Positions 1 to 8,368 of a stretch of DNA of 39,553 nucleotides are shown here, piece after piece. Positions within the stretch are counted from its first letter, which is position 1. Every line of letters starts with the position of its first letter. The translations under genes and the position numbers were made by a program. Origin of the DNA: Chloroflexota bacterium. GTDB taxonomy: Bacteria; Chloroflexota; Chloroflexia; Chloroheliales; Chloroheliaceae. The stretch is from assembly GCA_028287745.1 (NCBI GenBank), contig JAQBPB010000051.1:1-39553 (forward strand), given 5' to 3'. The notes under the pieces are model-generated. The model was not told the origin of the DNA, ran no database searches, and worked only from the letters and a program-made list of their open reading frames with translations.

Positions 1-40
1 CCCGTATAGTTTTATTTAAACCCACCGCGTTAACCTAGAC

Positions 41-69
41 AAGGCTCCCGGCGCGTGACCGGGGGCCTT
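41..69. terminator. GC-rich hairpin near window start
   Basis: An 11-bp stem (AAGGCTCCCGG with CCGGGGGCCTT, one G-T wobble) and a 7-nt loop. Neither side carries a T-run, so it is only terminator-like. It may end a gene lying left of the window. Confidence 0.35.
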
Positions 70-182
70 GCTCTAAACCTTATAGACCACTTCTCAACAA
101 ATCTCTCCCCCTGATTTGTCCTGGAATAATTTTTCTGGTCCGCATCCAGGGTTGTGTTTGCTATTGCTATCAGGAGTAAGTT

Positions 183-392
183 ATGTCAACCAAGAAGGAT
201 ATTAGCCGCCGCAAGTTTTTAAGAGTTACCGGGTTAGCCGGGAGCGGCATCGCCCTGACCGCCATACGGGCCGGTTATGCCGAAGAGACGCCAGGCCCCA
301 CCATGACAACCTTAGCTATGCCGACTGGTGCCACCTCGGCGGTCACTTCCAAGGCTTATGTCTACCTATTACCGGCCGGAATGGCAGGGTGA
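183..392 (+). CDS. Short Tat-signal protein, probably frameshifted
   Basis: The 69-residue frame opens with a twin-arginine signal (SRRKFLR at residues 8-14, then a hydrophobic stretch ending near residue 33 at RAGYA) and has a good ribosome binding site (AGGAG about 8 nt upstream). After the signal only about 35 residues follow, with no recognisable domain. The +1 frame just past codon 61 reads on as YYRPEWQGEHLAGALEVVK to a stop at 424-426, which looks more protein-like than the annotated tail. One extra base around 364-369 would explain this, and the joined product would be about 80 residues. It could be a genuine frameshift, a sequencing error, or an exported minimal protein. The function is unknown. 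Confidence 0.5.
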   Translation: MSTKKDISRRKFLRVTGLAGSGIALTAIRAGYAEETPGPTMTTLAMPTGATSAVTSKAYVYLLPAGMAG

Positions 393-426
393 ACACCTGG
401 CCGGGGCGCTTGAAGTGGTCAAGTGA

Positions 427-713
427 GTGACAGAGGGGGGGTCGTTCCAGGCAATTTAAGCCGGAAACGGCCTGGACTGAAGTAATTTACCCGTAAATCT
501 CAGGCTTTTTAACCCTATAAACCACTATAAACGAAATATGCGCCGGTTGTGATCCATAGTTAAAAGATAAGGCTATGATATAATCGGCGTTATAATTCTT
601 ACGTGGGAGTTTGTGGCTTAAAAAGGGCTCATAGCCATCCATCCTGTGTCAGGTAACGGGGCCGGTACCTGGGATGGACAGTATAGTTAGTAAAACGGGT
701 AAAGAAACCCTGT
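427..713. other. Non-coding gap before GNAT gene
   Basis: About 290 bp without a convincing reading frame. Two TATAAT hexamers (579-584 and 591-596) could serve as -10 boxes for the acetyltransferase, but neither has a good -35 at the right distance. Nothing else was recognised. Confidence 0.3.
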
Positions 714-1667
714 ATGTTTGGTTTTCTGCTTGCATTGGTGATGTGCCTGGGCGCCCTGGTCGGGTTAGCCCTGGTGGTGCCGGGAGCCATCCGGGCCTGG
801 CGGGTAGTCCCGCTTTACTATAACCTGGCCCGCACCGCCCTGCCGGTCCTGACCCTGGCTTATTTTGGCGCGGTCCTTTTCAGGGTTGATATTTTTACCC
901 AGAATCCCTGGTTAGGCTTCGGCCTGATGGCCTTATTGTTCCTGTTGCTGTTGGGTATAATTGTTTACCTGTACCGCGAACCGGGCGCCTCCCATGCTCG
1001 TGAGCAACTAAAGCACCCGGTGAGCCGGGCCGGTTGCGCCACCGGGCCGGAATTTGAACTGAGAGCGGCCAGGGAGGAAGATTTGCCAGGGGCCGGTTTG
1101 GTTTTCGCAGAGGTCTTTCACCAGAGCTTTGACCTGGATTTCGGGCCGGACCGCCAGCGTAACGGCGTTTTGCTGGCCGAACTGCTCAAGATAAAACAGC
1201 CTGAAGTCTGGGTAGTGGCCCTGCCAGAGACCGGGCAGGTCGTGGGAGCCCTATGGCTGGACCTGGCCGATAGCAATACCTTGCCGGTTACCGCCGGGCG
1301 AAGCTGGCCCATACTTAAAAAGTTTATGAACCCTTTTCACGCCGCTTATTTCGCGTTTTTAGTGATGCCCAACATAATGGAAGTCCGGGGTTCGGCTACG
1401 ACCGGGTATATCCAGTGGGTGGGCGTCTTACCGGCCTGGCAGGGTCGCGGAATTGGACGCTTGCTGGTCGCAGAGGCGGTTAAACTGGCCGAAGCCGGGT
1501 CTAAAAGCGAACTGATCCTGCACACCGAACGCAGCAACCGCCGGGCCAGGCACCTCTACGAGACTCTCGGCTTTGCCAACCAGGGCAGCTTTCCGCTCAG
1601 CCCGCGCATAAGATATGTTAAATCTCTCAAAATAAGCAACCGGCTGGACCATCCGGTCGTTTTATAG
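714..1667 (+). CDS. Membrane-anchored GNAT N-acetyltransferase
   Basis: 317 residues. The first ~90 are strongly hydrophobic and contain two or three membrane segments (about 2-24, 42-58, 67-88). From about residue 115 a GNAT fold follows. The acetyl-CoA pyrophosphate-binding motif A is seen as QGRGIG at 243-248 after a strand (YIQWVGVLP). The late part NRRARHLYETLGF is the usual motif B region with the conserved Tyr. GNAT enzymes transfer the acetyl group of acetyl-CoA to an amine; the substrate cannot be told here. The membrane domain should hold the catalytic domain at the inner face. The start at 714 has only a weak ribosome binding site. The C39 peptidase gene follows after 42 bp and may be co-transcribed. 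Confidence 0.8.
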   Translation: MFGFLLALVMCLGALVGLALVVPGAIRAWRVVPLYYNLARTALPVLTLAYFGAVLFRVDIFTQNPWLGFGLMALLFLLLLGIIVYLYREPGASHAREQLKHPVSRAGCATGPEFELRAAREEDLPGAGLVFAEVFHQSFDLDFGPDRQRNGVLLAELLKIKQPEVWVVALPETGQVVGALWLDLADSNTLPVTAGRSWPILKKFMNPFHAAYFAFLVMPNIMEVRGSATTGYIQWVGVLPAWQGRGIGRLLVAEAVKLAEAGSKSELILHTERSNRRARHLYETLGFANQGSFPLSPRIRYVKSLKISNRLDHPVVL

Positions 1668-1709
1668 GTGTAACAGCCATTCCAAAATACAATAAAGGTG
1701 AAAACCACG

Positions 1710-3776
1710 ATGGCCCATTCTAAAGGCAATTCTTTTCGATTCTTCCAGGCAATTATGGCCGGTCTACTGCTGGCTGTGTTAGCGAGTACACTCATGAATC
1801 CTGACCAACCGGCAGCGGCGGCGGAGGCCCGCCAGACCGATTTATGGCTCAATGCCAGCCAGGCCGAATTTGCCGGGTGGCAGCTTAATGGCACCAGGCT
1901 TTCCGGTGATACGCTCCAACTGGACAGCGCGAACCTGAAAGCCGGGCGCGACCCTTACGGGGCGGGCGGCTATAACGGCGGCAATTACTATAACGGGGGC
2001 AGTTTTTCTTTGGGAGAAGCCCTGGCTCCCTACTATAGCCCGCCGGGCGGCTTCGATAGCGCGATAGTTTCCTGGAACGCCATCACCCCGCCGGGCACCT
2101 GGGTCGAACTGCGCCTGAAAGCCCTGGTGGGCAGCCGCTGGTCCCGCGAGTACGTAATGGGCATCTGGAGCAGCGACACCGGGACAATTCGCCGCCACAG
2201 CGTCAACGGCCAATCCGACGCGGACGGCCAGGTTGATACCGATACCCTCACCCTGAACAGCCGGGCCAGTGCTTTTCAGCTAAAAGCTATTCTCTATACC
2301 ACTAACGGCGCGACCCCGCGCCTGTCCCTGGCGGCCGTAAATACAACTCGCAAGGGCGACAACCCGGCCCTGACTTCCAGCCGGGCGGCCTGGGGTAAAG
2401 ATATTGCCGTACCGGAACGCTCCCAGATGATTTACCCGGACGGCGGCGAAGTCTGGTGCAGCCCGACTTCCGCCTCAATGGTGCTGGCTTACTGGGCCGC
2501 TAAAACCGGCAAACCGCAACTGGACCAGACCGTACCGACTACGGCGGCCCGGACCATGGACTGGATTTATGATGGGAACGGCAACTGGCCTTTCAATACG
2601 GCTTACGCCGCCTCGTATGAGGGCGGTAACATTGAGGCTTATGTCACCCGCATGCTTTCGCTCTCGCAGCTTGAAAGCTGGATTGAGAAAGGCATCCCGG
2701 TCATCGTCAGTATTGCTTATAAAGCGGGCCAACTGGATGGGTCACCGATTCCTTCCAGTAACGGTCACTTGCTGATAGTGCGCGGTTTTGACCGGAACGG
2801 CAATGTCATTGCCAATGACCCGGCCGCCGACCCGCGCATCAACCAGAAGGTCCGGCTGGTTTACGACCGGGCGCAATTCGAACAGCGCTGGTTAGCCAAT
2901 TCGGGCGGCGCGGCTTACCTGATCTATCCTAAAGGTTCGGATACCCCGACCGCTTTGCGGCAAAACGGCTGGGCCGTGCGCAGCCCGGACCGGGTTAAAC
3001 AATTCGCCGATCCCTCTATTGGGAACGTCTGGACCGGGGCCGACCAGGCAGTGGCGGCCGGTGGCGCGGGTCGCGGCTGGTTGTGGGGACCGCAGCCCAA
3101 TACCCCGGCCAAGCTGGAAAAATATACCGAAGGGCCGGGCGGTTCGCGGTTGGTCCAGTACTTTGACAAAAGCCGAATGGAAATTACCCGCCCTCAGAGC
3201 AGCCGCAATGACCAGTGGTTCGTGACTAACGGCTTGCTGACGGTGGAAATGGTCAGCGGCAGCATCCAGGTGGGTGATAGCAATTTTATCTCGACCAGCC
3301 CGGCCGCTATCCCGGTAGCCGGTGACCCGGACAGCGCGGCGGCTCCGACCTATGCCACTTTCTATTCGCTGGCTTCGGTTGGCGGGCACCAGGCTACCCG
3401 CCGCGCCCCTAATAAAGTCGGCCAGCCGGTCACGGCTACCCTGGACAAGAACGGCAACCTGGGCCAGCAAGCGGCCAATGGTGTAACTGTCGGCAGCTAT
3501 GAAAACACCCTGGGCCACAACATTCCAAATGTAATGTGGTCCTGGATGAATGACCCGGCCCGGTCCGGCCTGACCGGCGGCTGGCTGTTTGCCCTGGGCT
3601 ACCCGATTACCGAGCCTTACTGGGTCCAGATAAACTTGCAGGGCAAGCCGACTACCGTGTTGGTCCAGCTTTTCGAGCGCCGGGCTTTAACCTATACCCC
3701 CGGCAACCCGGCGGCTTTCCAGATTGAAATGGGCAACATCGGCATGCACTACCTGGCCTGGCGCAACCAGCGTTAG
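1710..3776 (+). CDS. Secreted C39-like cysteine peptidase
   Basis: I chose ATG 1710 because AAAGGTG sits 9 nt upstream; an in-frame GTG at 1698 (adds 4 residues) lacks such a site. The 688-residue protein begins with a signal peptide (hydrophobic MAGLLLAVLASTL, cleavage near AAAA-EA). Then comes a beta-rich N-terminal region (~40-230) and a papain-like C39_2 domain. The likely nucleophile is Cys250 in GEVWCSPTSASM, the His is His353 in GHLLIVRGF, with Asn369/Asp370 after it (numbered from ATG 1710). The C-terminal ~95 residues (LGYPITEPYW ... FERRALTYTPGNP) form a module I associate with secreted Chloroflexota proteins, perhaps for surface binding. Substrate unknown. It ends at a strong terminator. 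Confidence 0.8.
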   Translation: MAHSKGNSFRFFQAIMAGLLLAVLASTLMNPDQPAAAAEARQTDLWLNASQAEFAGWQLNGTRLSGDTLQLDSANLKAGRDPYGAGGYNGGNYYNGGSFSLGEALAPYYSPPGGFDSAIVSWNAITPPGTWVELRLKALVGSRWSREYVMGIWSSDTGTIRRHSVNGQSDADGQVDTDTLTLNSRASAFQLKAILYTTNGATPRLSLAAVNTTRKGDNPALTSSRAAWGKDIAVPERSQMIYPDGGEVWCSPTSASMVLAYWAAKTGKPQLDQTVPTTAARTMDWIYDGNGNWPFNTAYAASYEGGNIEAYVTRMLSLSQLESWIEKGIPVIVSIAYKAGQLDGSPIPSSNGHLLIVRGFDRNGNVIANDPAADPRINQKVRLVYDRAQFEQRWLANSGGAAYLIYPKGSDTPTALRQNGWAVRSPDRVKQFADPSIGNVWTGADQAVAAGGAGRGWLWGPQPNTPAKLEKYTEGPGGSRLVQYFDKSRMEITRPQSSRNDQWFVTNGLLTVEMVSGSIQVGDSNFISTSPAAIPVAGDPDSAAAPTYATFYSLASVGGHQATRRAPNKVGQPVTATLDKNGNLGQQAANGVTVGSYENTLGHNIPNVMWSWMNDPARSGLTGGWLFALGYPITEPYWVQINLQGKPTTVLVQLFERRALTYTPGNPAAFQIEMGNIGMHYLAWRNQR

Positions 3777-3792
3777 ATTTTCTATTAAAAGA

Positions 3793-3827
3793 GCCGCCCG
3801 GTGTGAAATACCGGGCGGCCCTTTTTT
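3793..3827 (+). terminator. Intrinsic terminator between convergent genes
   Basis: A perfect 10-bp stem GCCGCCCGGT/ACCGGGCGGC with a 7-nt loop is followed by CC and six T. It ends the C39 peptidase transcript. On the minus strand the same stem is followed by CTCTTTTAA, so it may also stop the solute-binding protein transcript. Confidence 0.9.
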
Positions 3828-3896
3828 ATTTTATAGTCAGGAGATTGTTTGGGAAAATGGGCCTATCACCCTTAAACTGGTTACGCTACACTATTG

Positions 3897-5372
3897 CTAG
3901 TTAACGGCCAACCTCGCTATACCGGCCTGGGCGTCCTGCTGCATTTGTTTAGCGGCCTGGGCGGGCCTGGCTACACCGGCCACGACCTGTTCCAGGTTCG
4001 GCCGCAACGCCGCCCAGACTGCCCGCATTTCGAGCGCGGCCGGTTGTGGCTTGCCGTTCTCAAGCTGGTCATACAGGCCCTTCCAGATGGGGTTGCCCGT
4101 GACCGCTGCACTGTTCAAGAAAGCGGTGCTGGCCGGTAGAAGGTTGGTTTTACTCAAAATTGCCGCCTGCTGCTCCGGTCTTGCCAGCCATTGCAGGAAA
4201 ACTTTAGCGCCGTTCAGGCGGTCGCCGGAAGTCTGCGCTCCCAGGAAAATTGCCTGGCTGTTGCTAAAAGGGGCGGCCGGTTGGCCGGTCTGGTCTATCC
4301 TGGGCAGGGGCGCGATGCCCAAATCCAGCTTTGCGTCCGCTTCGGCTGGGTTGATAGCGCCGGAATACTGGCCTATCAGCGAGTCCGGCCCGATGTAAAA
4401 GCCCAGCCGCCCATCCCGGAAAGCATACTCGATCTGGTTATCCTTCAGGCGGGAGTCATCCCGGACGGTTTTCTCCTTTTGTAACTGATTTATGTAAGTC
4501 AGGGCGCTGACCATCTGGGGGTTATCCAGGGTCGGCTGGTTCCGGCTGTCCAGGACAGCGCCGCCAAAGCCGCCCAGTAAAGCGGTCAGAAAGAACGGCT
4601 CATTTATTTCAACCGACAGGCCGATGGATTTTGTCTTGATATCATAGAGCGGTTGGGAAAGCTTGCCCAATTCGCTCCAGGTAGCGGGCGGATTGAGGAC
4701 CAGTTTCTTGTTGTAAAGCATTACGGTGGTGCCGCTGTAGGTATAGGGCACTCCCCACTGGCTGCCGTTTAGCTGGCTGCTGCCGAGCGCATTAGGGGCG
4801 AACCCGGCCAGAAAAGTTTTGTCCAGCACTTTATCAGCCGGTTGAAGGGCTTTTAGCTGGTTGAAGTCGGCCACATAATCGCCGGGAGCAACCAGCAGGT
4901 CCGGCAGTTTGCCGGATTTCACGGCCATTTCGACCGCGTAAACCAGTTCGTCCGGCGTGTAATGCAGCAGGGTAACTTTTAGGCCGGGATAGGCTTTGCC
5001 GAAGGCGGCGGCCTGGTCTTTTAAGCTGGCCGCCAGCTTATTGTTTAGCCCGTCCCAGATAACCAGGCTCCCTTTCAGGTTGGCGTCAATTACGGCGGTA
5101 GTCGCGGCGGGAGTGGTTCTCGTGGCAGGAGTGAACACTTGCCCGGGGGTCGGGCTGCCCGGAATGGCACTCCCACCTACCGGTTGGGTAGCAGGTGGGG
5201 TCTCGCTGCCGCTGGCCGTTGCGGGGTTAGTCGTCCGGGCGTCAGAGGCCGCCGGTGGGCTGGACCGGGCAGGGGCGGGCGTGACTTCCCCACAGGCGTT
5301 TAAAACTAAAGCTAAGACTACAAGCCCCAGCACCAGCAGGTTAAGCAGGCGTTCGCGGGTTAATTCAAACAT
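3897..5372 (-). CDS. ABC-type sugar solute-binding lipoprotein
   Basis: A family 1 extracellular solute-binding protein of about 490 residues. The lipobox LNAC places the lipidated Cys at residue 27 (30 from the upstream ATG), followed by a ~70-residue Thr/Pro/Ala linker. The mature part shows the usual pattern: GSLVIWDGLNN, then WGVPYTYSGTTVMLYNKKL, then AFRDGRLGFYIGPDS and a C-terminal EQQAAILSKTNLLPAS. The start at 5372 is preferred because GGAG lies 9 nt before it, while ATG 5381 directly abuts that GGAG. It is the last gene of an operon with DUF1501 (gap 21 bp) and DUF1800. No permease or ATPase is nearby, so it either shares a transporter encoded elsewhere or has another ligand-binding role. 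Confidence 0.82.
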   Translation of the reverse strand: MFELTRERLLNLLVLGLVVLALVLNACGEVTPAPARSSPPAASDARTTNPATASGSETPPATQPVGGSAIPGSPTPGQVFTPATRTTPAATTAVIDANLKGSLVIWDGLNNKLAASLKDQAAAFGKAYPGLKVTLLHYTPDELVYAVEMAVKSGKLPDLLVAPGDYVADFNQLKALQPADKVLDKTFLAGFAPNALGSSQLNGSQWGVPYTYSGTTVMLYNKKLVLNPPATWSELGKLSQPLYDIKTKSIGLSVEINEPFFLTALLGGFGGAVLDSRNQPTLDNPQMVSALTYINQLQKEKTVRDDSRLKDNQIEYAFRDGRLGFYIGPDSLIGQYSGAINPAEADAKLDLGIAPLPRIDQTGQPAAPFSNSQAIFLGAQTSGDRLNGAKVFLQWLARPEQQAAILSKTNLLPASTAFLNSAAVTGNPIWKGLYDQLENGKPQPAALEMRAVWAALRPNLEQVVAGVARPAQAAKQMQQDAQAGIARLAVN

Positions 5373-5393
5373 ATCTTTCATCTCCAGTCCCGG

Positions 5394-6650
5394 CTATCTG
5401 ACAAAATCCAGGGTTGGGAAATCACCACCAACGATTGGTTTGGGGTCAGTACCCAGCCAGTTTTTAACGAGCGTTGCGTAAACCGAGCGGAAATCCACCT
5501 GGACCTTCATATTGCCGTTATCCAGGTCGGTTAGGGACGGCTGCTTACCGTAGATGCCGGGTTTGATAGCGTTTTTGCCACCCAGGATAAACATCGGTTC
5601 GGCGCTGCCGTGGTCGGTACCCTTGCTGCCATTTTCAGCAACCCGGCGGCCAAACTCGCTAAAAGTCATGGTCATCACCGAGTCGTCCAGGCCGTGAGCC
5701 TGGAGGTCTTTGTAAAAAGCGGCCAGCCCTTCGCTTAAAGTCTGGTGCAGGCGCGAATGCGTGATGGCCTGGTTGAAGTGCGTATCATAGCTGCCGTCGG
5801 TCGCCACGTAAAAGACGCGGGTGCCGTAATCGGAATTAAGAATCTGGGCGACATTTTTCAGGCGGTCGGCAAAAGGCGTCTTTGGATAGGTCACGGCCGG
5901 TTTGTAATCGGTCGCGACTTTCGCCAGGGACTCGCTGGCGTTAAGGGCATCCAGGGCGGTGGTGCGGATATACTCGGCGGCGCTGTTCTGGGTCGCCACA
6001 TTATAAATTTTGCGGGCGGCGGCCAACCGGGCCTCGCGGTCGCCTTTTACACCCGCATCGCCTCGGAACTGGAAGCGCTCTATGCCGCCAAAGGAGAGGA
6101 CTACCGTCTTGTCGGTCCAGAAGGCCAGGGGCGCACCGCTGCCCTGGCCGGTGTTGCCGATGGTCATACCCAACCTGGTCAGTGCGTCGGGCACGCCCTG
6201 GCTGCTGGCCGCGTTCAGGTAGCGGCCCAGCCAGCCGTCACGGGCCGCGCTGTCCGGGTTAGCCGACTGCCAGATTTCCATCGAGCGGAAATGACTGTAG
6301 TCAGGGTTAGGGTAACCGGCCCCGGCCACAACCGCCACCTGGCCCTTATCGTACAGCTCTTTTAAATCTTTAAGAGAGGGATGCAGGGCCAACTGCTCAT
6401 TTAATTTCAGGATTTCCGGTTCCTTAAGGCCCAGGGTCGGCCTGGCCGTATAATAAGCGCTATCGGCATAGGGAATAAGCGTGTTCAGGCCGTCATTACC
6501 GCCGGTCATCTGGACGACTACCAGGGCCCGTTTACCCGCCGCCAGGCCGGACGTAGTGGCCGTAACGGTCCGGGCCAGGAAAGCCGGGGCCATCACCCCG
6601 GCCATACTCATCAGGCCGCAAGTCTTACAAAAATTTCTACGAGTAAGCAT
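5394..6650 (-). CDS. DUF1501 family Tat-exported protein
   Basis: 418 residues with a Tat signal (LTRRNFCK at 2-9, then a hydrophobic region ending near ARTVTA). The family hallmarks are RALVVVQMTGGNDGLNTLIPY near the start, HPSLKDLKELYDKGQVAVVAGAGYPNP, and near the end FSEFGRRVAENGSKGTDHG with AEPMFILGG. DUF1501 proteins are related in sequence to the alkaline-phosphatase/sulfatase fold, but the reaction is not established. It starts 17 bp after the DUF1800 gene and is followed by the solute-binding lipoprotein 21 bp on. DUF1800-DUF1501 pairing is common in bacteria and suggests a joint exported function. Confidence 0.88.
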   Translation of the reverse strand: MLTRRNFCKTCGLMSMAGVMAPAFLARTVTATTSGLAAGKRALVVVQMTGGNDGLNTLIPYADSAYYTARPTLGLKEPEILKLNEQLALHPSLKDLKELYDKGQVAVVAGAGYPNPDYSHFRSMEIWQSANPDSAARDGWLGRYLNAASSQGVPDALTRLGMTIGNTGQGSGAPLAFWTDKTVVLSFGGIERFQFRGDAGVKGDREARLAAARKIYNVATQNSAAEYIRTTALDALNASESLAKVATDYKPAVTYPKTPFADRLKNVAQILNSDYGTRVFYVATDGSYDTHFNQAITHSRLHQTLSEGLAAFYKDLQAHGLDDSVMTMTFSEFGRRVAENGSKGTDHGSAEPMFILGGKNAIKPGIYGKQPSLTDLDNGNMKVQVDFRSVYATLVKNWLGTDPKPIVGGDFPTLDFVR

Positions 6651-6667
6651 TTTTTACCTCTGGTAAT

Positions 6668-8041
6668 TTACTTGAGCATGTAGTCCGGGCTGGCCATCAA
6701 CAGGTGCAGGGTGCCGTGTACCCGGCTGTCCACCGGCCGCGCGGTTTGTTTACCGCTGGCTGCGTCAAGCAGGTCCGAGGCTTTAAGGGTGCCGTATGGG
6801 TTCAAATAGGCAGTCAGGGCGCTTTTTATTTCCGGCTGAAGTTGACCGTCCAGGAAAATCCCGGCAAAGCGGTCCACGACTGCCCCGGCCGAGTCCGGCC
6901 CGTTGGCCTCTTTAACGCCCAGCAGGTCGTAGGGGTCATAGCGAAAGTTGCCCTGCGGATTGCGGGCGTTGGCCAGGTTATTGGCGGTATTTATGCGGTC
7001 GAAGAAGAAAGAGCTGTTAATCCAGTTCAGGTTGCCGTCCCAGCCTTTAACGGTCGGCGGATTGAAAAGGGTCTGGCCCATGGCCGCACTGGCCTGGGTC
7101 AGGTTGCTGGCGATATTGGTCGCGCCGAGTTGTTTTGCCATGCCGATAATATACTCGACCGGGCTTTTAACCAGCGCCCGGTAAGCTTTTTCCGAAAGAA
7201 ATTCCGGCGCTAGAAAAATCGCCCGCATGACCTCTTTGAGGTTAAAGTTACTTTTGAAAAAAACCGCGCCCAGCCGGTCAAGCACGGCCGGTTCGGGGTT
7301 GGGGTAGACAAAGAAGGTCCAGAGTTTGTTAATAATAAACCTGCCCGACTCCTGGCGTTTCAAAATAATGTCGATAATATCATCGCCGTTAAAGGGGCCG
7401 GTCTGCCCCATAAAGGTCTTGCTGCCGGTATCATGCTGGTTCTGGTTAAAGACATAAGTCCGGTCCTTGAAGCTCCAACCGGTGAAGGCGCGGGCGGCCT
7501 CGCGAACATCCTGTTCGGTGTAATTGCCGATGCCAATGGTAAAAAGTTCCATTAACTCGCGAGCATAGTTTTCGTTTGGTTTGCCCTTGCGGTTGGATTG
7601 ACCGTCCAGGTAATCGATCATGGCCGGGTTGCGCGAGACTTTTTTAACAAAGTCGCGGTAATTTCCCAGGGCGTTATCCCGGAAAAGCTGGTTTTGCTCT
7701 AACAAAAGCAACGAGTCCCTGACTTTGTTAAAGGAACTCGTAAAGTGGCCGTGCCAGAAGAGGGTCATCTTTTCCTGTAAGGGCTGTTTCGACCGGGCCA
7801 TCAGCAGCAACCACCAGTAAGCGATATCGTTCAAGGCGGCCTCGTAGCCGTTCTCCTGGAGCTTGCGTTCCAGGTTAAAGGCCAGGTTGCCGTCAATTCT
7901 GAAATCAAGTAATTTTTCGACTGCTTCGACGTGGCTTAACTTTGCCAGTTCATCAATTTCAGCCGGGGTGCCGCCGAATCCGGCCCGTCTCAATAAATGG
8001 GCGGCCTGGTTCCGGCGGTCGCTCAAAGGATTGGTACTCAT
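6668..8041 (-). CDS. DUF1800 family protein
   Basis: 457 residues with all the usual DUF1800 blocks: HLLRRAGFGGTP at the N-terminus, MTLFWHGHFTSS, the NENYARELMELFTIGIGNYTE motif, EAARAFTGW, and KSPVEYIIGMAKQLG. There is no obvious signal peptide, unlike its Tat-exported partner downstream. The ribosome binding site is GAGG about 8 nt before the ATG. It is first in a three-gene minus-strand operon. The biochemical role of DUF1800 is unknown; the pair is often found with secreted or surface proteins. Confidence 0.88.
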   Translation of the reverse strand: MSTNPLSDRRNQAAHLLRRAGFGGTPAEIDELAKLSHVEAVEKLLDFRIDGNLAFNLERKLQENGYEAALNDIAYWWLLLMARSKQPLQEKMTLFWHGHFTSSFNKVRDSLLLLEQNQLFRDNALGNYRDFVKKVSRNPAMIDYLDGQSNRKGKPNENYARELMELFTIGIGNYTEQDVREAARAFTGWSFKDRTYVFNQNQHDTGSKTFMGQTGPFNGDDIIDIILKRQESGRFIINKLWTFFVYPNPEPAVLDRLGAVFFKSNFNLKEVMRAIFLAPEFLSEKAYRALVKSPVEYIIGMAKQLGATNIASNLTQASAAMGQTLFNPPTVKGWDGNLNWINSSFFFDRINTANNLANARNPQGNFRYDPYDLLGVKEANGPDSAGAVVDRFAGIFLDGQLQPEIKSALTAYLNPYGTLKASDLLDAASGKQTARPVDSRVHGTLHLLMASPDYMLK

Positions 8042-8274
8042 TCTTATACCTCTATAATTATCTGCGCCAGGGATTGTTGATATTACTTATACGTACTGCC
8101 TATCGGGTATTTTTTTTACCCGGGAAAGAAGGGAGTCCGACCCTTATAGGAGGTAAACCGGGGTAAACGGGAAGCTTTGCTTGCCCTGTGGCTCTATCAT
8201 AAAGCCGCCAGGTTAGCGGTGTGTAATGGCAGTGTAAAATGCATGTTAAAGAAACAAAACTTAGTAACAATAGT
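8042..8274. other. Gap upstream of the DUF1800 operon
   Basis: Together with the terminator that follows, this is a 327-bp gap. It should contain the operon promoter but no convincing -35/-10 pair was found. A small hairpin CGGGTA-T7-TACCCG lies at 8104-8122. No reading frame is supported. Confidence 0.3.
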
Positions 8275-8326
8275 AAAAGGCCGGTGGGCCAGGAATTAAC
8301 TAAAATTCCTGGCCCACCGGCCTTTT
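8275..8326 (-). terminator. Perfect 23-bp stem terminator of the PknB-like gene
   Basis: A perfect 23-bp inverted repeat (8275-8297 with 8304-8326) with a 6-nt loop, about 40 bp past the stop codon of the kinase. Both ends carry AAAA/TTTT within the stem, so it could act in both directions. The stem is long for a simple terminator. Confidence 0.8.
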
Positions 8327-8368
8327 GGTTTAAGTCGCCGCCTGGTCAGGCGGGTAAACTGCCCCGGC

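Noticed and set aside
2892..3518. Minus-strand frame of 208 codons
   Set aside because: Lies fully opposite the C39 peptidase gene, no family resemblance and no ribosome binding site.
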